Below are positions 17,378 to 26,771 of a DNA stretch of 64,000 bases, in pieces (position 1 is the stretch's first letter; the number at the start of each line of letters is the position of its first letter). The translations under genes were made by a program, and so were the position numbers. The notes under the pieces were generated by a model. It saw only the letters and a program-made list of their open reading frames with translations. It ran no database searches and had not been told where the DNA came from. Source of the DNA: Rhodocyclaceae bacterium (GTDB lineage Bacteria > Pseudomonadota > Gammaproteobacteria > Burkholderiales > Rhodocyclaceae); contig JAGWTC010000002.1 in assembly GCA_028869135.1 (NCBI GenBank), positions 62,001 to 126,000 on the forward strand. The letters run 5' to 3'.

Positions 17378-19453
17378 ATGGCGACAGGAAAAAAGAAACG
17401 GGGGGAAGTGTTGAGTCACGCGGCATGGCGCCAGCGCGGGCTGGCGTTGTTGATCGGAGCGGGAACCAGCCCGGCATTGGCCGAGATCCCGCCGCTGGCG
17501 GAAGGCGGTTATCTGGGCGACCTGCCGGTGGTATTGTCGGTGACGCGCCTGGCTCAGTCGCTGGCGGATACGCCCGGCGCAGTCACGATCATCGACCGGG
17601 ATTTCATCCGGCGTTCCGGCGCGCGCACGGTGGCGGAGCTACTGCGTTTCGTGCCGGGCTTCCGGATTTCCGGATGGAATGGCGCGAACGCAATCGCCGC
17701 CTATCATGCGCGACTCGACGAATACGGCTCCCGGCTGCAGGTATTCGTGGACGGCCGTTCGGTGTATTCCTCCCTTTACCTCGGCGACACGCATCGCGGC
17801 ATGGCGGAGGTCGCGATGGAGGATGTCGAACGTATCGAAATCCTGCGTGGCTCGAATTCAGCGGCCTACGGCGCCAATGCCTTCCTGGGCGTCATCAACA
17901 TCATTACCCGCAACAGCGCCGACACACGAGGCGCCCTGATTTCCGTGAATCAGGGCGACCACGGCATCAGCGACCAGACCGTGCGTTACGGATGGGGTAG
18001 CGAGGATGCCAGCTACCGCATCACCGCGGCGCGGCGCAGCGACAGCGGCTATGTAAGCAAGCAGGCATATCCTGCGTACTATCCGCCTGCCTCGGACGAC
18101 ACACGCCTGTCCCAGTTCGCTTTTCGCGGCGACCTGCATTTGCCTCAAGGGGACGAGCTGCAGCTCCAGTTCGGCAGCACGCGTCACCAGGCGGACGACG
18201 GCGACAGTACGGTGGGCAATGCGCCCTACTCGACGCTGAACGAAACAACCTACGTTCAGGCGAAATGGAATCGACAGATGTCGTCCACGAGTTCGGTTTC
18301 CTTGCTGGCGACCTTCGACGATGAGCGCTACAGCGCCTATAAGGTCGAAGACCCAACGCGTATCCCCGGTCTGGCTGCACTGTTTCCTTTCCCTATTCCC
18401 GTCGATACGGGCGGCAAGTCGCAACGGTCCCAAATCGAATTCAGCCATACGCAGCAGCAGTCCGACACGCTACGTACGGTCTGGGGTGCCGCGTGGCGGC
18501 GCGAGTCTGCGCAATCGCGGGAGCTGTTTTTCAGTGACTATGTCTATTCGCAGACCCAACATCGCATTTTCGGCAATCTGGAATGGCGATTGTCGCCGCA
18601 GTGGTTGCTGAATGCCGGTGGCCTGTCTGAGCACAACAGCGAGGTGGGTGAAAGCCTGGCGCCGCGCATCATGCTCAACTATCAGCCGCACCCCGCACAT
18701 ACCTTGCGGATCGGCGCCACGAAGGCCACGCGCACCCCTTCGCTGTTCGAGCTGTACGGTAACAGCCCGATGATCAATCCGCAGACCGGAGCGCCAGCGA
18801 TGCTTCCCGGTGGCCGTCCGCTTGACTGGAAGGTCCGGGCTACCGGTGGCGCCAGGCCGGAACGTATTTATTCGCAGGAAGTAGGCTGGCTCGGCGACTT
18901 CCGCAAACAGGCGCTCCTGATCGATGTGCGCGCCTACAAGGAGCAGATACGCGGCCTGCTGACGCGCCGCCACCTGCCGCTGCCGAACACCTACGATATC
19001 AATGACTATGTGAACGCCATCGATGCCGATCTCCAGGGGCTCGAATATCAGGTGCAGTGGCGGCCCCGAGCGGGAACCCGCCTGTGGTTTGCGCAGGCAT
19101 TCACCAGCACGAGATCGGATACCCAGCGCGACCTGCAGGACGGCACGCCGCATAACAGCTATTCGGCGGCATGGTTCCAGGATTTGCCGGCGAATTGGGA
19201 GTTCGCGCTGATGTATTCTCACGTCGGCGCCGCAAACTGGCGCTGGCGGCCAAGCCAGCGCCTGGATGCTTATGGCGTGACCAATCTGCGTCTGGCCAGA
19301 CATTTCCGCCTGGCGGGTGCGAGAAGCGAGATTGCGGCCACGATACAGGCGCTGGAAGGAGACCACTATGAGTTCATTCAGCCCGGCGTCGATGATCCCG
19401 TCGTCCCGGTTGTGCCCCGACGGGCTTTCCTGACACTGCGTACGGAGTTCTGA
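17378..19453 (+). CDS. TonB-dependent outer-membrane receptor
   Basis: A 691-residue receptor with a signal peptide (cleavage near SPALA-EI), a TonB box-like VVLSVTR, an N-terminal plug domain (about 55-165, with FVDGRSVYSSLY and VERIEILRGSNSAAYGANAFLG-type motifs split by variable residues) and a beta barrel ending in a terminal Phe (LRTEF), the outer-membrane assembly signal. It resembles BtuB/CirA-type receptors; the ligand cannot be told from sequence, and no cobalamin riboswitch or Fur box is evident upstream. A periplasmic binding protein gene and a diguanylate cyclase gene follow at 3 nt and with an overlap, suggesting that all three process one signal. Confidence 0.9.
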   Translation: MATGKKKRGEVLSHAAWRQRGLALLIGAGTSPALAEIPPLAEGGYLGDLPVVLSVTRLAQSLADTPGAVTIIDRDFIRRSGARTVAELLRFVPGFRISGWNGANAIAAYHARLDEYGSRLQVFVDGRSVYSSLYLGDTHRGMAEVAMEDVERIEILRGSNSAAYGANAFLGVINIITRNSADTRGALISVNQGDHGISDQTVRYGWGSEDASYRITAARRSDSGYVSKQAYPAYYPPASDDTRLSQFAFRGDLHLPQGDELQLQFGSTRHQADDGDSTVGNAPYSTLNETTYVQAKWNRQMSSTSSVSLLATFDDERYSAYKVEDPTRIPGLAALFPFPIPVDTGGKSQRSQIEFSHTQQQSDTLRTVWGAAWRRESAQSRELFFSDYVYSQTQHRIFGNLEWRLSPQWLLNAGGLSEHNSEVGESLAPRIMLNYQPHPAHTLRIGATKATRTPSLFELYGNSPMINPQTGAPAMLPGGRPLDWKVRATGGARPERIYSQEVGWLGDFRKQALLIDVRAYKEQIRGLLTRRHLPLPNTYDINDYVNAIDADLQGLEYQVQWRPRAGTRLWFAQAFTSTRSDTQRDLQDGTPHNSYSAAWFQDLPANWEFALMYSHVGAANWRWRPSQRLDAYGVTNLRLARHFRLAGARSEIAATIQALEGDHYEFIQPGVDDPVVPVVPRRAFLTLRTEF

Positions 19454-19456
19454 GCC

Positions 19457-20374
19457 TTGTTCAAGTGCTACCTGCTGCTATTGCTGAGCATGAGCATTGC
19501 GCTTGCATCGTCGGCACAGGCGGCGGTGTGGATTGCCGTCAGCGAGGGGAGCGCCGACTATGGCTCTGTGGCGGAAGAGGTGCGTGCCGGCCTGCTGCGC
19601 GCAGATGCGCAGGCCGACGTGTCGATCCGGCCATGGACGGAAGTCGCCCAGGGCATCCCCTCGCAGGTGAAGCTGTTGGTCAGCGTGGGCAGCCCGGCAT
19701 TCATCGGCCTTGCAGAGGCGTCGGCCGGCGGCCGTCTGGGGCGGACGCCGATTGTCGCGACCTTGCTGCAGCGCGCAGTATTCGAAGCGCAGCGTCGCAG
19801 ATTGGCGGGGCCCGTTACAGGCATCGTGCTCGATCAGCCGCCGGTGCGCCAGATGGCCTTGCTGCGTTATGCCTTTCCGCACATGCGGCGGGTAGGCATC
19901 ATGCTCGGACCTGAATCCCAAGCCGTTCAGGCCATACTGGAAAAGGCCGCCACCGATCTGGGTTTGCAGGCCAATATCTACAAGGTGGACGGCGAGGCCG
20001 ATCTGTATGCGGCGCTGCGTCGGGTGCTCGAAGAAAACGACCTGCTGCTGGTGGTTCCGGATGCCGCCGTCTATAACGGCGGCTCGATCCAGAATATTCT
20101 GCTCGCCTCCTACCGGCAAAAGGTTCCCCTGATCGGTTTTTCTCCGGCCTATGTGCGCGCAGGCGCCATGCTGGCCCTGTATTCGACGCCAGTTCAGATC
20201 GGCAGCCAGACCGCGCGCACCGTGCGCGCGCTGCAGGTGGACGCGCCTGTGCCGGCTGTTCAAAGCCCGGTCGAATTCGTGGTCAGCGTAAACACAAGCG
20301 TGGCCCGCTCGCTGGGTTTTCGTCTGAGCGAAGATGCCCTGCGCCTTCAGCTGCAAAATCGGGAGGGCATGTGA
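19457..20374 (+). CDS. Periplasmic substrate-binding protein (ABC-type, PF04392-like) without a permease
   Basis: A 305-residue exported protein with a signal peptide (ALASSAQA-AV) and a two-lobed periplasmic-binding fold resembling the PF04392 family (ABC transporter substrate binding protein). Typical stretches are LLVSVGSPAFIGL, PIVATLLQ, the hinge-region MRRVGIMLGPESQAVQAIL and DAAVYNGGSIQNILLASYRQKVPLIGFS-type lobe switch. The start is TTG at 19457. No transporter permease or ATPase is encoded nearby; the downstream gene is a membrane diguanylate cyclase overlapping by 4 nt. It more likely acts as a ligand sensor than as an importer; that is inference. Confidence 0.82.
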   Translation: MFKCYLLLLLSMSIALASSAQAAVWIAVSEGSADYGSVAEEVRAGLLRADAQADVSIRPWTEVAQGIPSQVKLLVSVGSPAFIGLAEASAGGRLGRTPIVATLLQRAVFEAQRRRLAGPVTGIVLDQPPVRQMALLRYAFPHMRRVGIMLGPESQAVQAILEKAATDLGLQANIYKVDGEADLYAALRRVLEENDLLLVVPDAAVYNGGSIQNILLASYRQKVPLIGFSPAYVRAGAMLALYSTPVQIGSQTARTVRALQVDAPVPAVQSPVEFVVSVNTSVARSLGFRLSEDALRLQLQNREGM

Positions 20375-21693
20375 ACGGTCTGGGCTTTCGCAATCACATG
20401 CTGATGCTGGCGTTGCTGCCGGCGATTCTGGTCGCTGCGCTGCTCTCCGTCATCTATGTGAGCTGGAACTTCCATGAAGTCGAGGTGGCGCTCAAGGATC
20501 GCGGCCGGGCCATCGCAAAGCAGCTCGGCACAGCTGCCGAATACGGAATCTTCTCGGGCAGCCGCGAAATGCTGCGCACGCTGGCGGATGCAGCGCAGAA
20601 GGGCGATCCCGACATCCTGGGCGTGGCCATATTGAATGAGCGCGGCCAAGTACTGGTGCGAACGGGCGACAGCATTCCGTTGCCGCTGGAGCTGCCGGAA
20701 AGTGAAGCCCTGTTGGAAAAGCCGGACCGCATCGTACTGGTCGTTCCGGTCAACCGCACCGTGCTGCCGCTGGACGACATCTACAGCGAACCGACGCCGG
20801 GCGGACGCTCGCTGTCGCGAACCTCGGGCTATGTCGTTCTGGATGTGTCGCGTCAGCGTCTGGTGGAAGTCCGCAATACGCAGATGCTCATCGGCCTCGA
20901 TATCGCGCTGGGCGGCTTGCTGCTCGGCGTGTGGCTGGCCTTGCGCATGGCGCGCGGCATTACGCGGCCCTTGATCCATATCATCGATGTGGTCGAGCGC
21001 ATCGGCCGCGGCGAACTCGGGGCGCGCGTGATTCCGGAAGAGGCGCGTACGCTGCAGTCGCTCGGTCACAACATCAATGCCATGGCCGAACGCGTCACGC
21101 TTGCGCATGGTGAGCTGCAGCAGAAGGTCGCCCAGGCGACGGAGGAGTTGCGCAAGCGCAAGGAGGAGGCCGAGCTGCTGGCGCGCATGGACGTGCTGAC
21201 GGGCATCCCCAATCGCCGCGCCTTCATGCAGGCAGCGGAGCAGGAGGTGCTGCGTGCCCAGCGTTACGGCAGCTCCCTGACGGTGGCCGTGCTGGACCTC
21301 GATCATTTCAAGACCATCAACGATACCTATGGCCATGCGGCTGGCGACCATGTGCTGATCAACCGGGCCGCCCTGCTGGAGGCGTCGGTTCGCGAGATCG
21401 ATACGGTCGGCCGTCTCGGCGGGGAGGAGTTTGCCATCCTCATGCCGGGCACCCCGCTGCCCGAGGCAATTCAGGCGGTTGAGCGGATTCGCCAGGCTTT
21501 CGAACAAAATCCGATCAGCGACGGGGACCAGTTGATCCGTGCGACGGCCAGCTTCGGCGTGGCCGAGTACCCCGGTGCCGATCCTACCGTGGACGGCCTT
21601 CTGGCCAAGGCCGACGGCGCGCTCTATCTGGCCAAGGCGCGCGGTCGCAACCGCGTGGAAATTCCGGCCCAGAAAACCATAGACGGCGTTTGA
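20371..21693 (+). CDS. CHASE8-like/HAMP/GGDEF membrane diguanylate cyclase
   Basis: A 440-residue inner-membrane enzyme. Order: transmembrane helix (about 10-30), a periplasmic CHASE8-like sensor (about 33-165, with AKQLGTAAEYGIFSG), a second helix (about 172-192), HAMP (about 195-245), a coiled coil (about 248-272) and a GGDEF domain. The active site reads GGEEF (about 350-354), an accepted catalytic variant, and the inhibitory I-site RxxD is present as REID five residues upstream. It should make cyclic di-GMP with product inhibition. GTG 20371 overlaps the binding-protein stop. The periplasmic domain may receive the state of the co-encoded binding protein. Confidence 0.9.
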   Translation: MNGLGFRNHMLMLALLPAILVAALLSVIYVSWNFHEVEVALKDRGRAIAKQLGTAAEYGIFSGSREMLRTLADAAQKGDPDILGVAILNERGQVLVRTGDSIPLPLELPESEALLEKPDRIVLVVPVNRTVLPLDDIYSEPTPGGRSLSRTSGYVVLDVSRQRLVEVRNTQMLIGLDIALGGLLLGVWLALRMARGITRPLIHIIDVVERIGRGELGARVIPEEARTLQSLGHNINAMAERVTLAHGELQQKVAQATEELRKRKEEAELLARMDVLTGIPNRRAFMQAAEQEVLRAQRYGSSLTVAVLDLDHFKTINDTYGHAAGDHVLINRAALLEASVREIDTVGRLGGEEFAILMPGTPLPEAIQAVERIRQAFEQNPISDGDQLIRATASFGVAEYPGADPTVDGLLAKADGALYLAKARGRNRVEIPAQKTIDGV

Positions 21694-21726
21694 GGGGGCG
21701 CAGACCCCCAATACCCTTGGGCAGTA

Positions 21727-24579
21727 TCAGGAGGCTTTAGTCTTTTTCCTGCCCAGTGGTTTTTGCGCCAGTACTTTGGCCAGATAGCGTCCCGTGTGGC
21801 TCAGTGTGTTGGCCGCGACGTCTTCCGGCGTGCCCGTCGCAATGATGCGGCCGCCCCCATCGCCGCCCTCGGGGCCCAGATCGACGATCCAGTCGGCCGT
21901 CTTGATCACGTCCAGATTGTGCTCGATCACGACGACGGTGTTGCCGTCGTCGCGCAGGCGATGCAGCACCTTGAGCAGCATCTCGATGTCCTGGAAATGC
22001 AGGCCGGTGGTCGGTTCGTCGAGGATGTAGAGCGTGCGGCCAGTATCGCGCTTGGACAGCTCCAGCGCGAGCTTGACGCGCTGGGCCTCGCCGCCCGACA
22101 GCGTGGTGGCCGACTGCCCCAGCGTGATGTAGGAGAGCCCGACATCGACCAGCGTCTGCAGCTTCTTGGCGATGACCGGCACGGCATCGAAGAATTCGCG
22201 CGCCTGCTCGACGGTCATCTGCAGCACTTCGTGAATCGTCTTGCCCTTGTAGCGGATTTCCAGCGTTTCGCGGTTGTAGCGCTTGCCGTGGCAGACGTCG
22301 CACGGCACGAAGATGTCGGGCAGGAAATGCATCTCGACCTTGATCATGCCGTCGCCCTGGCAGGCCTCGCAACGGCCGCCCTTGACGTTGAAGCTGAAGC
22401 GGCCGGGGCCGTAGCCGCGTTCGCGCGCCGCCGGCACGCCGGCATAGAGTTCGCGGATCGGCGTCAACACGCCGGTGTAGGTGGCGGGGTTCGAGCGCGG
22501 CGTGCGGCCGATCGGCGACTGGTCGACGTTGATGACCTTGTCGAAATATTCAAGGCCGAGGATGGCATCGTGCGCCGCCGGTTCTGCCGACGAGCCGTAG
22601 AGATGACGGGCTGCTGCTGCGTACAGCGTGTCGTTGATCAGCGTGGACTTGCCCGAGCCGGACACGCCGGTGATGCATGTGAGCAGGCCGACCGGGATGC
22701 TCATGTTCACTTGCTTCAGGTTGTTGCCGCTGGCGTTGTGGATCACGAGCTGGCGCTCGGAGTCGGGCGCGGTGCGTTTTTTCGGTGTGGCGATGCAGCG
22801 GCGGCCGGACAGGTAGGCGCCGGTCAGCGAGTTCGGGTCGGCCGTGACTTCCTGCGGCGTGCCGTGCGAGATGATGCGACCGCCGTGCTCGCCGGCGCCG
22901 GGGCCGATGTCCACCACGTAGTCGGCGGTCTCGATGGCTTCCTGATCGTGTTCGACCACGATCACGGTATTGCCCAGATCGCGCAGATTGGTCAGGGTTT
23001 CGAGCAGACGCGTATTGTCGCGCTGATGCAGGCCGATCGACGGTTCGTCGAGCACATACATGACGCCGGTGAGGCCCGAGCCGATTTGCGAGGCCAGCCG
23101 GATGCGCTGCGCCTCGCCGCCGGACAGCGTCTCGGCCGAGCGGTCGAGCGACAGATAGTCGAGGCCGACATTGATCAGGAAGGACAGGCGACTGGTGATC
23201 TCGTTGACAATCTTTTCCGCCACCTGGGCGCGGTGGCCTTCGAGCTTCAACAGATTGAAATAGTCGCGTGTATTGATCAGCGAGAGGTGACTGATCTCGG
23301 CAATGTTCTTGTCGCCAATATGAACGTGGCGAGCTTCCTTGCGCAGACGCGTTCCGGCGCACTCGGGGCAGGGCTTGTTGTTGAGGTACTTGGACAGCTC
23401 CTCGCGCACCATGACCGAGTCGGTTTCCTTGTAGCGGCGTTCAAGGCTGGGGACGATGCCTTCGAAGGCATGCGTCTTGGTGGTGCGTTGGCCGCGTTCG
23501 TTGAGGTAGGTGAAGCGCAACTGGTCCTTGCCGGAGCCGTTCAGCACGATTTCCTGCGCCTTGGCGGGCAGATCCTCGAAGGCGGCGCCGACATCGAACT
23601 CATAGTGAGCGGCGAGGCTTTCGATCATCTGGAAGTAGAACTGGTTGCGCCTGTCCCAGCCCTTGATGGCACCGGCGGCCAGCGACAGGTGGGGATAGGC
23701 GACCACGCGCGAGGGATCGAAGAACTGGATCTGGCCGAGACCGCCGCAGGTCGGGCAGGCGCCCATCGGATTGTTGAAGGAGAACAGGCGCGGCTCGAGT
23801 TCGGGCAGCGAGTAGCTGCAGATCGGGCAGGCGAACTTGGCCGAGAACAGATGTTCGACGCCGCTGTCCATTTCGAGCGCAACGGCGCGGCCTTCGGCGT
23901 GGGTCAGTGCCGTTTCGAAGGATTCGGCCAGACGTTGGCGCTGGTCGGCGCGCACCTTGAGGCGATCGACGACCACATCGACATCGTGCTTCTGGCTCTT
24001 GGTCAGCTTGGGCAGCGCGTCGATCTCATAGACTTCGCCGTCCACGCGCAGGCGCACGAAACCCTGGGCGCGCAACTCGGTGAACAAGTCCTGCTGCTCG
24101 CCCTTGCGGCCAGACACAACCGGCGCGAGGATCATCAGCTTGGTGTCTTCGGGCAGTGCCAGCACATGATCGACCATCTGCGCAACGCTCATGGCCGTGA
24201 GCGGCTGGCCGTGCTCGGGGCAGTGCGGCGTGCCGGCGCGGGCGTAGAGCAGGCGCAGGTAGTCGTGAATCTCGGTGACGGTGCCGACGGTCGAGCGCGG
24301 ATTGTGGCTGGTGGCCTTCTGTTCGATCGAGATTGCCGGCGACAGGCCTTCGATCAGATCGACGTCCGGCTTCTCCATCAGTTGCAGGAACTGGCGTGCG
24401 TAGGCCGACAGCGACTCGACATAGCGGCGCTGGCCTTCGGCGTAGAGCGTGTCGAAAGCGAGCGAGGACTTGCCGGACCCGGACAGGCCGGTGATCACGG
24501 TTAGTTGATTGCGCGGCAGGTCGAGATTGACGTTCTTGAGATTGTGCGTGCGTGCGCCGCGGATCTTGATCGAGTCCAT
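21727..24579 (-). CDS. uvrA: UvrABC nucleotide excision repair subunit A
   Basis: A 950-residue DNA damage-recognition ATPase. Two ABC modules are visible, with Walker [15 protein letters not shown] (about 32-45) and [14 protein letters not shown] (about 640), signatures [12 protein letters not shown] and [12 protein letters not shown], and zinc-binding CPxC modules ([38 protein letters not shown]). ATG 24579 ([17 protein letters not shown]) is the conserved start; the reading extended to 24822 overlaps the divergent MFS gene and is spurious. Gene order uvrA, MFS, ssb is common in betaproteobacteria. Confidence 0.97.
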   Translation of the reverse strand: MDSIKIRGARTHNLKNVNLDLPRNQLTVITGLSGSGKSSLAFDTLYAEGQRRYVESLSAYARQFLQLMEKPDVDLIEGLSPAISIEQKATSHNPRSTVGTVTEIHDYLRLLYARAGTPHCPEHGQPLTAMSVAQMVDHVLALPEDTKLMILAPVVSGRKGEQQDLFTELRAQGFVRLRVDGEVYEIDALPKLTKSQKHDVDVVVDRLKVRADQRQRLAESFETALTHAEGRAVALEMDSGVEHLFSAKFACPICSYSLPELEPRLFSFNNPMGACPTCGGLGQIQFFDPSRVVAYPHLSLAAGAIKGWDRRNQFYFQMIESLAAHYEFDVGAAFEDLPAKAQEIVLNGSGKDQLRFTYLNERGQRTTKTHAFEGIVPSLERRYKETDSVMVREELSKYLNNKPCPECAGTRLRKEARHVHIGDKNIAEISHLSLINTRDYFNLLKLEGHRAQVAEKIVNEITSRLSFLINVGLDYLSLDRSAETLSGGEAQRIRLASQIGSGLTGVMYVLDEPSIGLHQRDNTRLLETLTNLRDLGNTVIVVEHDQEAIETADYVVDIGPGAGEHGGRIISHGTPQEVTADPNSLTGAYLSGRRCIATPKKRTAPDSERQLVIHNASGNNLKQVNMSIPVGLLTCITGVSGSGKSTLINDTLYAAAARHLYGSSAEPAAHDAILGLEYFDKVINVDQSPIGRTPRSNPATYTGVLTPIRELYAGVPAARERGYGPGRFSFNVKGGRCEACQGDGMIKVEMHFLPDIFVPCDVCHGKRYNRETLEIRYKGKTIHEVLQMTVEQAREFFDAVPVIAKKLQTLVDVGLSYITLGQSATTLSGGEAQRVKLALELSKRDTGRTLYILDEPTTGLHFQDIEMLLKVLHRLRDDGNTVVVIEHNLDVIKTADWIVDLGPEGGDGGGRIIATGTPEDVAANTLSHTGRYLAKVLAQKPLGRKKTKAS

Positions 24580-24649
24580 GAGGGAGAAGCGTGTGGCTAA
24601 CTGCTGGAAGAACCAGCTAATATAACGCTTTTCCCTCCGTATCACAGGC

Positions 24650-26029
24650 ATGACTTCTGCCGTCAAGATGTCCCCCCACGAAACCCGAGCAACCCTGGCA
24701 TTGGCATTGGTATTCGCCTTGCGCATGTTCGGCATGTTCTCCATCCTGCCAGTGCTTGCCCTGTACGCCAAGGACCTGCCGGGCGCCGCCGGCCCGACGC
24801 TGATCGGCGTGGCCTTGGGCATAGACGGATTGGCCCAGGCTCTGCTTCAGATTCCCATGGGTCTCCTGTCCGATCGCATCGGCCGCAAGCCCGTCATCTA
24901 CGCCGGCCTGGTCCTGTTTGCGCTGGGCAGCTTCGTCGCCGCCAGCGCCGACAGCATTGCGCTGATCATCGTCGGCCGCCTGATCCAGGGCACCGGCGCG
25001 ATTTCCTCGGCGGTGATCGCCCTGATCGCCGATCTGACCCGCGAAGAGCACCGCTCCAAGAGCATGGCCGTGATCGGCATGAGCATAGGCCTGACCTTCG
25101 GCGCCTCCATGGTGCTCGGCCCGGCGCTCAAGCACTGGATAGGCGTGTCGGGTATCTTCGCCCTGACAGGGGGGCTGGCCCTGGTGGCCATGGCCGTGGT
25201 GCGCTTCGTCGTGCCGACGCCATCCATCAGCCGTCAGCATGCCGACGCCGGCACCGTTCCCGGCCAGATCGGCGCCGTGCTCAGGAACACCGAGCTGCAG
25301 CGCCTGAACTTCGGCATCTTCAGCCTGCATGCCTCCATGCGCGGGCTTTTCGTCGTCGTGCCCTTCCTGCTGGTCAGCGTCGGCGGCTTGTCTGTCGACC
25401 GCCATTGGATGGTTTATCTGCCCATCCTGGTCGTTTCCTTTGTTGTCATCGTGCCCGCCATCATCGTTGCCGAAAAGTACGGCAAGATGAAGCAGGTGTT
25501 CTGCGGCGCCGTGGCTCTGCTGTTTCTGTCGCTATTGTTGATGGCGGTGTTTGCCAATGCTTACGTGGGCGTGCTGACGACCCTGTTCCTGTACTTCGTT
25601 GCCTTCAATCTGCTTGAAGCAACGCTGCCGTCGCTGATATCGAAGATTGCCCCGGCGGGCAGCAAAGGTACCGCCATTGGCGTATACAATAGCTTCCAGT
25701 TTTTCGGCCTCTTCCTCGGCGGCGCGCTCGGCGGCTTTCTGTCCCAGCACGTTGGCTCGGAGTCGGTCTTCGTGTTTTCTGCCGGCTTGGCCGTCGCCTG
25801 GCTGCTGCTGGCGATCTCCATGCGCGCGCCACCGGCGGTACGCACCCTGCTGTTCCATGTCGAGCCTATGGATGGCGCTGCCGCGCAGCGTTTGTCTGCG
25901 GCTTTGGCGAGGGTTGACGGCGTCACGGAGGCAGTGGTGATTCCGGATGAGGGGGTTGCCTGCCTCAAGGTAAAAATCGGCGGCTGGGACGAACCCGCCG
26001 CCCGCACACTCATGAAACTAGGGAGTTGA
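24650..26029 (+). CDS. MFS transporter with C-terminal YAM-like domain (YajR family)
   Basis: A 459-residue 12-helix major facilitator protein. Motif A appears as [13 protein letters not shown] (about 76-88) and motif C-like glycine-rich helices follow. After helix 12 a soluble C-terminal domain of about 60 residues ([21 protein letters not shown] ... CLKVKIGG) has the alternating pattern of the ferredoxin-like YAM domain of YajR. It is probably a proton-coupled efflux pump; the substrate is unknown. It starts 70 nt from divergent uvrA and ends 1 nt before ssb. Confidence 0.86.
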   Translation: MTSAVKMSPHETRATLALALVFALRMFGMFSILPVLALYAKDLPGAAGPTLIGVALGIDGLAQALLQIPMGLLSDRIGRKPVIYAGLVLFALGSFVAASADSIALIIVGRLIQGTGAISSAVIALIADLTREEHRSKSMAVIGMSIGLTFGASMVLGPALKHWIGVSGIFALTGGLALVAMAVVRFVVPTPSISRQHADAGTVPGQIGAVLRNTELQRLNFGIFSLHASMRGLFVVVPFLLVSVGGLSVDRHWMVYLPILVVSFVVIVPAIIVAEKYGKMKQVFCGAVALLFLSLLLMAVFANAYVGVLTTLFLYFVAFNLLEATLPSLISKIAPAGSKGTAIGVYNSFQFFGLFLGGALGGFLSQHVGSESVFVFSAGLAVAWLLLAISMRAPPAVRTLLFHVEPMDGAAAQRLSAALARVDGVTEAVVIPDEGVACLKVKIGGWDEPAARTLMKLGS

Positions 26030-26030
26030 G

Positions 26031-26516
26031 ATGGCTTCGGTAAATAAAGTGATTCTTGTCGGCAATCTCGGGGCGGACCCGGAGTCCCGCTACATGCCCA
26101 ACGGCGATGCCGTCTGCAATGTCCGTCTGGCGACGACCGAAAGCTGGAAGGACAAGGCAAGCGGCGAGAAGAAGGAAATCACCGAATGGCATCGTGTGGT
26201 GTTCTACCGCCGCCTCGCGGAAATCGCCGGCCAGTACCTGAAGAAGGGCACGCCGGTCTACGTCGAAGGCCGCATCCGTACCCGCAAGTGGCAGGACAAG
26301 GATGGCCAGGACCGTTACACCACCGAAATTGAAGCCACCGAAATGCAGATGCTGGGCCGCCGTGAAGGCATGGGCGACGCACCGCGCGAAGGCGGGGGTG
26401 GCGGTTACGGCGGCGGTGCTTCGGGCGGTTACGGCAGCGGATCGGGCGGCAGCGCCCCGCGCAAACCGGCCGGCAACAGCAATCCGGGCGATTTCGAAGA
26501 CGATATTCCCTTCTAA
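26031..26516 (+). CDS. ssb: Single-stranded DNA-binding protein
   Basis: A 161-residue SSB. An OB-fold (about 1-110: [21 protein letters not shown] through [14 protein letters not shown]) is followed by a Gly-rich linker and the acidic tip DFEDDIPF that recruits partner proteins. It protects single-stranded DNA in replication and repair. ATG 26031 follows the MFS stop by 1 nt; placement beside uvrA is conserved. Confidence 0.97.
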   Translation: MASVNKVILVGNLGADPESRYMPNGDAVCNVRLATTESWKDKASGEKKEITEWHRVVFYRRLAEIAGQYLKKGTPVYVEGRIRTRKWQDKDGQDRYTTEIEATEMQMLGRREGMGDAPREGGGGGYGGGASGGYGSGSGGSAPRKPAGNSNPGDFEDDIPF

Positions 26517-26553
26517 GCCCCTGATTATTGCCGCGACATGGCGGGGCGAATGC

Positions 26554-26583
26554 TTGACAGCCCTGTCAGGTGGGCACTAGTAT
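26554..26583 (+). promoter_or_regulatory. Strong sigma-70-type promoter upstream of frc
   Basis: A consensus TTGACA (26554-26559) is separated by 18 nt from TAGTAT (26578-26583). The implied start is near 26590, giving a leader of about 180 nt before the frc start codon. The ssb gene ends 37 nt upstream. Confidence 0.68.
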
Positions 26584-26589
26584 AGAAAG

Positions 26590-26771
26590 TCTCCGGACCG
26601 GCTCAGGTTCTCAATCAGGCCACACCGGACATACCGAATGGACGAGCCCCAGGCCCGTGCCGGCCACCTAGAGGATTTCAAGGTGGAGTTTTCACTTCCT
26701 GAAGCAAACAATTCCCCCATGGAAGCCCGTTTCAGGAACCAAGCTAACGATTGATAAGGAAATTACCGATC
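26590..26771 (+). promoter_or_regulatory. Long structured 5' leader of frc (candidate regulatory RNA)
   Basis: Between promoter and start codon lie about 180 non-coding nucleotides with at least two hairpins: CCACCT/AGGTGG (26664-26669 with 26681-26686) and a longer one with arms 26696-26703 and 26731-26738 enclosing an inner TTCC/GGAA stem (26712-26715 with 26721-26724). I do not recognise a known riboswitch class. AAGGA at 26756-26760 serves as the ribosome site just downstream of the last hairpin. Confidence 0.5.

Noticed and set aside
21691-21726. GGGGG/CCCCC pattern after the diguanylate cyclase as a third copy of the intergenic repeat
   Set aside because: It lacks the CCCGCCCA start and the AGGTTTTT end, so the resemblance is limited to one G/C stem.
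21763-24504. 913-codon plus-strand frame opposite uvrA
   Set aside because: It is the antisense shadow of uvrA in GC-rich DNA; the uvrA reading has all ABC and zinc motifs.
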